A stretch of DNA of 64,000 nt, taken from contig NZ_CP122312.1 of the NCBI RefSeq assembly GCF_029814175.1, forward strand, positions 1,860,001-1,924,000, given 5' to 3'. Each line of letters opens with the position of its first letter. Position 1 is the stretch's first letter. Positions 35,446-42,764 of the stretch are shown piece after piece. The notes beneath the pieces were generated by a model, which was not told the origin of the DNA, ran no database searches, and saw nothing but the letters and a program-made list of their open reading frames with translations. The translations under genes were made by a program, and so were the position numbers. This DNA is from Halospeciosus flavus (GTDB taxonomy: Archaea; Halobacteriota; Halobacteria; Halobacteriales; Halobacteriaceae).

Positions 35446-37986
35446 ATGACCGAACACCACATTCCGAAGGGTGTGAGCCTCGACACCCTCCAGGAGATAC
35501 TCGCCGGGTGGGCCGAAGTGGGGGCCGGCGAGGAGCCACGATACACCTCCGACGTCGAGGAGGTGACGAGTGTCTCCGACGTGGTCGGTCGCCAGACCCG
35601 CTTCCTGGAGGAACTCGGCATCCTCGAACCGCACCGGCAGAAACACCGACTGACGGACGCCGGCGAGGACCTCGCGAACGCGCTGGTCGAGGGCGACGAC
35701 GAGCGCGCGGCGGAGCGAGCACGCGACCTCCTCGTGGACTGGGACCTCACCGAGGACGTCCGCGGCGTCGTCGAGGGGAACCCGACCGCGGAGGAGGACC
35801 TCGTCCCCATCGTCGCGGACCTCGCCGAGCAGGACCTCGACGCCGCCCGCGTCGAACCGGGAATCACGACGCTCCTCGACCTCTACGAGTGGGCCGGTCT
35901 CCTCGAACGCGACGCGGAGGGACGCTATCGCCTCCCCGAGACCGAGACTGAAGAAGAGGCCGAAGCCGAGGCCGAAGAAGAGGAGACCGAGACGACCGGC
36001 GAGGCCGTTGACGAGACGACCGCGACGGCCGCCGAGGCTGTTTCCGGGACCACCGAAGCGGCCGAACGGGCGCAGGAGACAGCCGAGAAGGCCGCCGTCG
36101 CCGCCGAGTCGACGGCGGAACGGGGAACCGAGACGGGTGGAGAGACGACCGGAGAGACCAGCGAGCCAGCGCGAACGATGACCGAGGAACCGACCGAAGC
36201 GGCCGAGACGATAGAACAGACCATCGAAGAGGTGGCCGAGCAGACCGTCGCCGAGACGGCCAGCGAGGCGGCCCGCGAGGCCGCCGAAGAGGTGGCCAAA
36301 GAGACGGCGGCGACCGTGGCGGACGAGGTGGCCGAACAGACCGCGTCGGAAACCGCCGAGTCGGTCGCGACGGTGGCCGCCGAGCGCGTCGCCGAAGGGA
36401 CTGCGTCGGAGACCGCAGAACGGGTCGCCGAAGACGTCTCCGACGAGGTGCAGTCGGCCGCGGAGACCGCCCAGGACGCCGCGGAGACGGCGCGCTCGGT
36501 GGCCGAGTCGGTCGACACCGAGACGATCGAAGAGACGGCGACGGAGGCAGCGACCGAGGCGGCACGAGAGACGGCGGAGTCGGTCGCCCGCGAAACCGCC
36601 GAGCAGGCGGCCGAACGGACTGCCCGCGACGTCGCACGGGAGACCGCAGAACAGGTCGCCCAGGAGACGGCACGTGACGTCGCCGAATCTGCGGCGGAGG
36701 ACGTCGCTCGCGAGGCGGCGGCCGACGCGGCCGAGACGGCCGCTCGCGAGACCGCCGAGCAGGTCGCCCAGGAGACGGCACAGGAGACCGCCGAGGAGAC
36801 GGCGGAGTCGGTCGCCCGAGCGGCGGTCGGTGACGTCGAGCAGGCGGCCGAACGCGCCGCGGAAGCCGCCGAGGCCATCGAAGACGTCGTCTCAGCGGTC
36901 GAGCAGAGCGTCGCCGTGCCGTCGACCGAGACGGCCGAGGGCGCCGCCGAAGTGGCCGAACCCTCGTCGTCGACTACCGAAGCGTCTGCCGACGAGGAGG
37001 AGGCGGCGCCGACGTCGGCCGTAGAGCAGACCGAGGAGGTGCTCTCCGAGGCCGCCAACGGGACAAGCGCCGACGTGGAGCGAGCGGCCGAGGAGGCCAC
37101 CCGCGAACTGCTGGCGGACGAGGGTGCAGTCGAGATTAGCTTCGGTGACGACTCCGGCGTCGAGATCCGGATCGACGAAGAGTCCGGCGTGGAGGTCCAC
37201 CTCGAAGACGGCGTGGACCTCGAAGACGTCGACCTGCCGGAGGGTATCCAGGTCGAGACGAGCGACGAACCGCTCGAAACCGACGGCGGCGAGGACCTCG
37301 TCCCCGACGGGGGAGACGCCGAAAGTACTGGAAGCGACGGAAACGGCGGTGGAGTCGTCGAACTCGCCGAAGACGACGAGACCATCCACATCGACGTCGA
37401 CGCCGGTCCCGGCGTCACCATCTCCGTCGGCGAAGAAGAGGAAGAAGCCGAGGAAGCCGAAGGTGAAACAGGAGCGGCCGGAGAGACCGAGGAAGAGGGC
37501 GAGGAAACCGCCGAGGAGGGCGAAGTCAAAGGTGAGGAAGAAACTGAAGGCGGAGAAGCCACCGAGGAGACCGAAACCGAGGCCGAAGAATCGGCCGAGG
37601 AGGAGAGCGAGTCGGCGGCCGAAGAGACCGAGTCTGCGGAGTCCGAGGCCGAAGAGACCGCGGAGGCGGCCGAGGAGAGTGCCGGCGAAGTGACAGCGGC
37701 ACCCGGCGAACTCGAAGGTCTCGAAGATGTCCAGGAACTCGTGGCCGAAGTCGCGGAAGCCGCCGCCGAAGCACGAGAGGCCGCCGAGACGGCGAAAGAG
37801 GCCGCAAAGGAGGCCCAAGCCGCGGCACAGCAGGCCGCGGAGGGTGGCGCCGCCGCCGCGAGTTCCGAACCGGCGACGCAACCGCACGCACTCTCACTCG
37901 ACGTCGACCTCGACGCCGACTCCGAGGATCTGGAGGCGCTCGTTCGCGGCATCCGGCGCGGGCTGACGCCCGAGGACGACGACTGA
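35446..37986 (+). CDS. Winged-helix protein with long LEA-like Ala/Glu repeats
   Basis: 846 residues. About 1-165: two consecutive winged-helix-like units (SLDTLQEILAGWAEVG.. RQTRFLEELGILE.. and the second ending DLYEWAGLLERDAEGRYRLPE). About 186-495: an almost unbroken Ala/Glu/Thr/Arg helix-forming tract of degenerate 11-residue repeats such as ARETAEQVAQE and TARDVAESAAE, like group-3 LEA proteins. About 557-660: a beta-rich acidic block. About 662-750: Glu-dominated tract. End: another Ala-rich helix and an acidic tail. No signal peptide, so it is cytoplasmic. A DNA-binding head with a long amphipathic tail could be a nucleoid or stress protein; that is inference. Confidence 0.75.
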   Translation: MTEHHIPKGVSLDTLQEILAGWAEVGAGEEPRYTSDVEEVTSVSDVVGRQTRFLEELGILEPHRQKHRLTDAGEDLANALVEGDDERAAERARDLLVDWDLTEDVRGVVEGNPTAEEDLVPIVADLAEQDLDAARVEPGITTLLDLYEWAGLLERDAEGRYRLPETETEEEAEAEAEEEETETTGEAVDETTATAAEAVSGTTEAAERAQETAEKAAVAAESTAERGTETGGETTGETSEPARTMTEEPTEAAETIEQTIEEVAEQTVAETASEAAREAAEEVAKETAATVADEVAEQTASETAESVATVAAERVAEGTASETAERVAEDVSDEVQSAAETAQDAAETARSVAESVDTETIEETATEAATEAARETAESVARETAEQAAERTARDVARETAEQVAQETARDVAESAAEDVAREAAADAAETAARETAEQVAQETAQETAEETAESVARAAVGDVEQAAERAAEAAEAIEDVVSAVEQSVAVPSTETAEGAAEVAEPSSSTTEASADEEEAAPTSAVEQTEEVLSEAANGTSADVERAAEEATRELLADEGAVEISFGDDSGVEIRIDEESGVEVHLEDGVDLEDVDLPEGIQVETSDEPLETDGGEDLVPDGGDAESTGSDGNGGGVVELAEDDETIHIDVDAGPGVTISVGEEEEEAEEAEGETGAAGETEEEGEETAEEGEVKGEEETEGGEATEETETEAEESAEEESESAAEETESAESEAEETAEAAEESAGEVTAAPGELEGLEDVQELVAEVAEAAAEAREAAETAKEAAKEAQAAAQQAAEGGAAAASSEPATQPHALSLDVDLDADSEDLEALVRGIRRGLTPEDDD

Positions 37987-38016
37987 GCCCCGTAGGCCAC
38001 CTGGGCCACCCCCGTG

Positions 38017-38032
38017 TTTAGGCTCGCCGAAA
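38017..38032. promoter_or_regulatory. Upstream DtxR/Idr-type palindrome (imperfect)
   Basis: TTTAGGC-TC-GCCGAAA: 7-bp arms with one mismatch. It lies 35 nt upstream of the better palindrome at 38052 and shares its TTTAGG half. Confidence 0.55.
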
Positions 38033-38043
38033 ACCGGAAGCGA

Positions 38044-38067
38044 CTTATTTATTTAGGTGGGCCTAAA
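38044..38067 (+). promoter_or_regulatory. TATA box overlapping an iron-type operator
   Basis: TTATTTATTTA runs straight into TTTAGG-TGGG-CCTAAA (38052-38067), a 6-bp dyad ending 3 nt before the ATG at 38071. It resembles TTAGG-type boxes bound by DtxR/Idr repressors in haloarchaea. Repression by iron is inferred from this and from the iron-transport-type product. Confidence 0.65.
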
Positions 38068-38070
38068 GGC

Positions 38071-39291
38071 ATGGACGACACCAGCGACCACTGGACGCCG
38101 ACGCGGCGGGATTACCTGCGAGGAAGCGCGATGCTCGTCGGTGGCGGGTTGCTCGCCGGCTGTACCGGCGGATCGAGCGGTGAGAACGCGATGGCCGACG
38201 ACGGGACGACCGCGTCGACGACGACCACGGCGGACTCCTCCTACACGGTCTCGATGGCGCCCGTCGGTGAGGTCTCCTTCGACCGCGTGCCGGAGAGCGT
38301 CTTCACCGTCTTCCCCCAGTACGCGGACATGGCGGTCGCGCTCGGCCACGGTGACGCCGTCGACACCGTCTACGTCCCGAAGATGTCGGGGACGACGATG
38401 AACCACTACTACCACCACCTCGACGGCGTCTCCTTCGACTGGGAAGGTCTCCAGGACCCGTTGGCCGACGGAATCACCAGAGAGGAGGTGTACGAACTCG
38501 GGAGCGACGTCCACTTCGTCGACCCCGCGTACGTCACCACACAGGACGGGTGGAACCGTTCCGACGTCGAGGAAGTCGCCTCGACCGTCGGTCCGTGGTT
38601 CGGGAACTTCTACAGCGGAACACACGCGACGGCGCCCGAAGCGTACCGAGACGACTACCAGTACTACTCGCTCTGGGAGTTGTTCGGGAAGGTCGCGCAG
38701 GTCTTCCAGGAGACCGAGCGCTACCGGCAACTCGAAGCGGTCCACGCCGACCTCCTCGAGACGATTCGCGAGGGACTCCCGCCCGCGGAGGAGCGACCGA
38801 CGGCGGTCCGCGTCACGATGGCCCCGAAACGCGACGTGTTCTACACCTACCACCTCAACGAACCAGGGTACTGGCTGGCGGACACCCGGCCGCTCGGCGC
38901 GACCGACGCCTTCGCCGCGAAGGACTGGTCGAACCTGTGGGGAACGGTCGACTTCGAGACGATGCTGGAGGCCGACCCGGACGTCATCCTCAACCTCTGG
39001 GGACTCACGCCGTACGCCAGCACGGCGACGACCCGCGAACGACTTCAGGACCACCCGGTCGGCAGCCAGTTGACCGCCGTACAGAACGACCGTGTCTACC
39101 CGGCGGGGATGCGCTACCAGGGACCGCTCATGAACCTCTTCCAACTCGAGATGGGCGCGAAACAACTCTACCCCGAACAGTTCGGCGCGTGGCCCGGGTA
39201 CACTGACGGCGAACCGTACCCCGACATTCCCACCGAGGAGCAACTCTTCGACCGCCAGCGCGTCGCGGCCATCGTCGCCGGCGACCGCTGA
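38071..39291 (+). CDS. ABC-type iron/cobalamin substrate-binding lipoprotein
   Basis: 406 residues. Tat signal 'TRRDYLRGSAMLVGGGLLAGC' with lipobox, a Ser/Thr linker, then a class III (TroA/PeriBP-2) binding fold: 'FTVFPQYADMAVALGHGDAVDTVYVP' at the start of the first lobe, a long spine helix, and 'EADPDVILNLWGLTPYAS' in the second lobe. It should bind ferric siderophore, heme or cobalamin and hand it to an ABC permease. No permease or ATPase gene is adjacent, so partners must be elsewhere. Confidence 0.88.
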   Translation: MDDTSDHWTPTRRDYLRGSAMLVGGGLLAGCTGGSSGENAMADDGTTASTTTTADSSYTVSMAPVGEVSFDRVPESVFTVFPQYADMAVALGHGDAVDTVYVPKMSGTTMNHYYHHLDGVSFDWEGLQDPLADGITREEVYELGSDVHFVDPAYVTTQDGWNRSDVEEVASTVGPWFGNFYSGTHATAPEAYRDDYQYYSLWELFGKVAQVFQETERYRQLEAVHADLLETIREGLPPAEERPTAVRVTMAPKRDVFYTYHLNEPGYWLADTRPLGATDAFAAKDWSNLWGTVDFETMLEADPDVILNLWGLTPYASTATTRERLQDHPVGSQLTAVQNDRVYPAGMRYQGPLMNLFQLEMGAKQLYPEQFGAWPGYTDGEPYPDIPTEEQLFDRQRVAAIVAGDR

Positions 39292-39504
39292 GGGTGCCCG
39301 TTCGACCACCGAGTTTCGCAAACTGAACAACGGCGGGGGCTTTACCTTCACGACTACAAGAGAGGGAGACGGGTCGCGCGACCTGCTGCAGCACTCCCCC
39401 CAACCTCCCCCCTTTCCCCTTCCCCGACGCGCTGGGCGTGCACGGGGAACTCTTCGTCCGACACTACGTCGGTCCTCCCGTTTTCCCCTCTCCCTCTCGC
39501 GTCG

Positions 39505-39807
39505 TCAGTACTGTGCCAGCGCGTAGAACATCACGACGAGTCCGGAGGCGATGAGCAGACTCTCGACGGTCTGGAGGGCGAGGAGTTCGCGGCCGTTCAG
39601 GTCGTTCCACCCGCGGATACCGACCTCGTAGACCAACTCGAGGACCGACCCGATCGTGATGAGCGCGAAGCCGACGGCGGCGCTCCGGAGTGGCTGTCGG
39701 CGGTAGCGCCGGTACGCGCGGTAGCTGAGCGCCGTCAGGACGCTCCCCGCGACGAACAGGATCGCATTCACGACGAGCAGTGCCCAGAGTTCCGGTGGTT
39801 CAGACAC
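39505..39807 (-). CDS. Small membrane protein paired with HTH regulator
   Basis: 100 residues from GTG 39807, with three hydrophobic segments (residues 8-26, 43-60, 80-97) and a basic loop YRAYRRYRRQPLR after the first. The gene follows the regulator gene by 6 nt in one operon. Short three-helix proteins next to winged-helix regulators recur in haloarchaea, where a membrane partner may modulate the regulator. Function unproven. Confidence 0.7.
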   Translation of the reverse strand: MSEPPELWALLVVNAILFVAGSVLTALSYRAYRRYRRQPLRSAAVGFALITIGSVLELVYEVGIRGWNDLNGRELLALQTVESLLIASGLVVMFYALAQY

Positions 39808-39813
39808 GTGAGG

Positions 39814-40218
39814 TCACCCGGCGTCCGGTGAGCCGGTTGGGTCGTCGTCCGCACCGGTCTCTCGCCCGCTCTCCCGTTCGAGGTCGGCCCACAGTCGGGA
39901 GAGCGAGTCCGCGTAGTCCGTCGTGAAGTCGAAATCGACCGAGAGCGCGCCGTCGTCGAGGTGGAGGTGGACGGCCGAGACGACGGTCTCGAAGCGTCGG
40001 TGGTGGTGGCCGTCGTCCGCGATGGCGGTGTGTTCTTCGATCAGGTCGAACTCCTGGAGTGCATCGAGTCGGCGGTACACCGTCGGCGTCGAGACGCCGC
40101 AGTGGTCGGCTAACTCGTTCGCGGACACCGGCCGCTCGCTGGCGAGGACCAGTATCTCGCGGGCGACCTCGGAACCGAGGACGTCGAAGACGTTCTCGGC
40201 GCGCCACTCCTTACTCAC
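39814..40218 (-). CDS. ArsR-like winged-helix transcription regulator
   Basis: 134 residues from GTG 40218. Helix-turn-helix: 'NVFDVLGSEVAREILVLASERPVSANELADHCGVSTPTVYRRLDALQEFDLIEEH', then a beta hairpin with an HHHRRFE run that could bind metal or DNA backbone, then a C-terminal helix. An earlier GTG at 40251 is possible. The start at 40218 overlaps the TGA of a 23-codon upstream frame (40215-40286) whose ATG has proper promoter spacing. Confidence 0.82.
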   Translation of the reverse strand: MSKEWRAENVFDVLGSEVAREILVLASERPVSANELADHCGVSTPTVYRRLDALQEFDLIEEHTAIADDGHHHRRFETVVSAVHLHLDDGALSVDFDFTTDYADSLSRLWADLERESGRETGADDDPTGSPDAG

Positions 40219-40286
40219 GCGACCGACCCCGACGTCCGCGAGCGGTTCCACCGAGAGTCGTCACTCCGCTGCGGTTTCTGAGACAT
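40215..40286 (-). CDS. Possible 23-aa leader ORF coupled to the HTH gene
   Basis: An ATG at 40286 lies 24 nt after a CTTTTA element, the usual leaderless spacing in this window. It opens a 23-codon frame rich in Ser and Arg whose TGA overlaps the GTG of the regulator (GTGA). This would couple regulator translation to the leader. It could equally be a chance frame in a 5' UTR. Confidence 0.3.
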   Translation of the reverse strand: MSQKPQRSDDSRWNRSRTSGSVA

Positions 40287-40404
40287 AACCGACGCTAATC
40301 GTCCGACGGGTAAAAGCTTCTCTCACCGCCGGCCACGAGCCACGTTCGCGGACGGTCACCACCGAGCCGTCAGGCCAAAGAGTGGGGACGGCCAAATCGG
40401 GGCC

Positions 40405-42459
40405 ATGCACGGGTCGTCGCTCCGCCGCCGCGAATTGCTAACGCTCCTCGGCGGCGGTACGGCCGCAGGACTCGCGGGCTGTGCAGGCGTCCTCCCGGGT
40501 GGAGAGCAGTCGTCCGGTCCGACCGAACCGGTCGGCGACGACCGCGCCCGGCGACTCGCCGAACAGTTCGCACCCACACTCTACTTCGACGCCGCGGAGA
40601 CGTGGTTCCCGACCGACCCCCGGCCGTACGCCAGCGAGCAGGACGGCGAGCGCGTCGTCACGGGGTTCGACGCCGTCGACGGCTACCTCCGAGACTACGA
40701 AGCACAGGGCGGTGCGCCCCCGAACCCGACGGTGTTCTACAACGCTCGGACGTACCCCGACACCACCCTCTCGGTCGTCCAGTTCTGGAGTTACTCGGCG
40801 TTCGACCAGTTCACCACCAACTTCCACTGGCACGACTGGGAGGTGCTCCACGTCTTCGTCGACGACCGGAGCGGCGCCGCCCAGTTGTACGTCGCGAGCG
40901 CTCACGCGCGGAAAGTCCCGAACAACGAGTTCCTCGACCCGCAGACCGAACCGCGCGTCCTCGCGGAACTCGGCTCGCACTCCAGCGGCGTCTCGCTGAA
41001 CGCGGAGGCGGCGAGTTTCCAGCGCTTCTCGCTCGGGTCGCTCTCGGCGGACGTGACCAACGACAGCATCGACGCGGTGGAGGCGCTGACCGACTTCCCG
41101 GTGGCCTACGGACTGCCACGCGACGAGGGGTACCGCCTCCCCTACGTGGTGCCGGAACTCGACGGCAAGCCGGTGTACGACCACCCCGAGATTCCGCACT
41201 TCGAGCGCGAGCACCTCGCGCCGCCCGAGTTGACTGTCCGCTCGTTCGCCGACCTCGCGACGCCGCCGACGGACCTCCCGCCCCGCGAGACCGGCGTCAC
41301 CCTCGGACCCGAAGGGGGCGAGACCGAGACCGACCACACGTACTCTCTCGCCCCGACCACGGCCGTCGAGGACATCTCGGCGTTCACCGGCCCACAGTTG
41401 AGTTTCGAGTTCGCGATTCCGAAGTTCGCCGAGAACGCCGTCGCCTCGCACCTCACGACCACGGCCGCGCCGTGGACCCAACCGCGCTACCGCGACCCGC
41501 TGGCGGACGTCACCGACTCCAGACACCGCGCGGCGCTGGCCGACCGCTACGGGCTCTCGCCGGGTGGGCTCGGGACTCAAATCGTCGGCGTCCTCAGGGA
41601 CGTCGTCCCGAACGGGGATGCACCGGACGGCGAGGGCGTGACGACGACCGACCCCACCGTCGAGAGCGTCGCCCTCGTCGAGAGCGACCCCGTCGCCGTC
41701 CCCTCGTTCGGTGGCGTCGTCGTCGCTCGGGGCCTCCCCGCGGGCGAGCACCGCCTGACCGTCAACACGGCCGGGAAAGCCCCCTACGCCGAGCGCGTCC
41801 GCGTGAACGGGGACAACGGCGAGACGGCGACCGCCGGCCCGGACGGCCACGTGGGGCTGGTCGCTAACCGGGACGCGACCAAACTCCGGGTCGACCCGAC
41901 GACGGTCGACGCGGACCTCCGTGAGTTCTCCGTGGCCGACGACTTCGGCGGCGAACTCTACCGGACTCACCTCGACGGGACGGACGCCGTCTACGTGCAT
42001 CGCGGCGGCGCCTACACCGCCGAAGTCGTCGACGCGGACGGCGCGGTCGGCGCGTTCCGGTTCAACCACGACCTCGCGTCGGACCGGCCGGCGACCGTCG
42101 AGCGCCCGCGGACCGGGAAGGCCTCGTTGGCGTCGTTCCTCGCGGACATCTCGGCCGGGACGCGACGGACGGTCCAGCAGTCCGCGGCGGACGGTGTCGC
42201 ACCGGGAGTCCGCGGTCTCCTGACCGCACTCGACGCCGTCCGCGAAGCGGCCGAGCGCGCGGCGGAGCGTGCGTCGGCGGGCGACGCGAAGGGTGCGAAC
42301 GCCAGACTCCGTGCAGTTCAGACCCGCCTCTCGAAGGTGCGGGACGCCCTGGCGACCGTCCGCGGGGCGATGCCGAACGGGACGTCGCGGGCGGCGGAGA
42401 AGCGACTCTCACAGGCCGAGCGTCGGACCAAGCAGGCGCTCGCGGCCGAGAAACTCTGA
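40405..42459 (+). CDS. Large Tat lipoprotein, Vps62/NPP1-like front domain
   Basis: 684 residues. Signal 'RRRELLTLLGGGTAAGLAGC' with lipobox. The mature front (about 45-330) begins 'RRLAEQFAPTLYFDAAETWFPTDP' and contains 'NFHWHDWEVLHVFVDD', which recalls Vps62/necrosis-inducing folds with a His-Asp-Trp-Glu cluster; this is a weak match. A beta-rich part follows ('VVVARGLPAGEHRLTVNTAGKAPY', carboxypeptidase-regulatory-like). The last ~110 residues are Ala/Arg helices. Surface exposed; no enzyme activity claimed. Confidence 0.72.
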   Translation: MHGSSLRRRELLTLLGGGTAAGLAGCAGVLPGGEQSSGPTEPVGDDRARRLAEQFAPTLYFDAAETWFPTDPRPYASEQDGERVVTGFDAVDGYLRDYEAQGGAPPNPTVFYNARTYPDTTLSVVQFWSYSAFDQFTTNFHWHDWEVLHVFVDDRSGAAQLYVASAHARKVPNNEFLDPQTEPRVLAELGSHSSGVSLNAEAASFQRFSLGSLSADVTNDSIDAVEALTDFPVAYGLPRDEGYRLPYVVPELDGKPVYDHPEIPHFEREHLAPPELTVRSFADLATPPTDLPPRETGVTLGPEGGETETDHTYSLAPTTAVEDISAFTGPQLSFEFAIPKFAENAVASHLTTTAAPWTQPRYRDPLADVTDSRHRAALADRYGLSPGGLGTQIVGVLRDVVPNGDAPDGEGVTTTDPTVESVALVESDPVAVPSFGGVVVARGLPAGEHRLTVNTAGKAPYAERVRVNGDNGETATAGPDGHVGLVANRDATKLRVDPTTVDADLREFSVADDFGGELYRTHLDGTDAVYVHRGGAYTAEVVDADGAVGAFRFNHDLASDRPATVERPRTGKASLASFLADISAGTRRTVQQSAADGVAPGVRGLLTALDAVREAAERAAERASAGDAKGANARLRAVQTRLSKVRDALATVRGAMPNGTSRAAEKRLSQAERRTKQALAAEKL

Positions 42460-42510
42460 GTCCCGGTTCGCCCAAGCGTTTTCCGCCTCGCGACCACACC
42501 ACCGACCAGC

Positions 42511-42633
42511 ATGTCCTCGAGGCAGTACGAGCAGTGCGCGATCTGTGGGTGGACCGGCGAGCGAAGTGACCTCGACGGCCGTGACGGCGCGTTCCACTGT
42601 CCGGCCTGCGACGAACCACTCGTAGTCGAATAG
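42511..42633 (+). CDS. Small zinc-ribbon protein, 40 aa
   Basis: SSRQYEQCAICGWTGERSDL, then AFHCPACDEPLVVE: two CxxC knuckles 20 residues apart form one zinc ribbon. Such minimal ribbons (30-60 aa) are common in haloarchaea and often affect motility, biofilm or stress when deleted. Position downstream of the Tat lipoprotein gene, 51 nt away with its own CGTTTTCC element. Confidence 0.7.
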   Translation: MSSRQYEQCAICGWTGERSDLDGRDGAFHCPACDEPLVVE

Positions 42634-42764
42634 GCGCACCGCGAGTCGTGTCAGAGAGGTAACGTGACGGGTGGCCATCAACACTTTTCAGCGGGCCTTC
42701 GAAGGTTTTGCCGGAGTACCGGATAGCCAGCGAATCGACTACAGACGCGACTCTCCCAAGCCAC

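Noticed and set aside
35925-38009. Ser/Ala-rich open frame opposite the repeat protein
   Set aside because: It is the complement of Ala/Glu codons; the plus-strand frame has a proper start, winged-helix domain and normal codon use.
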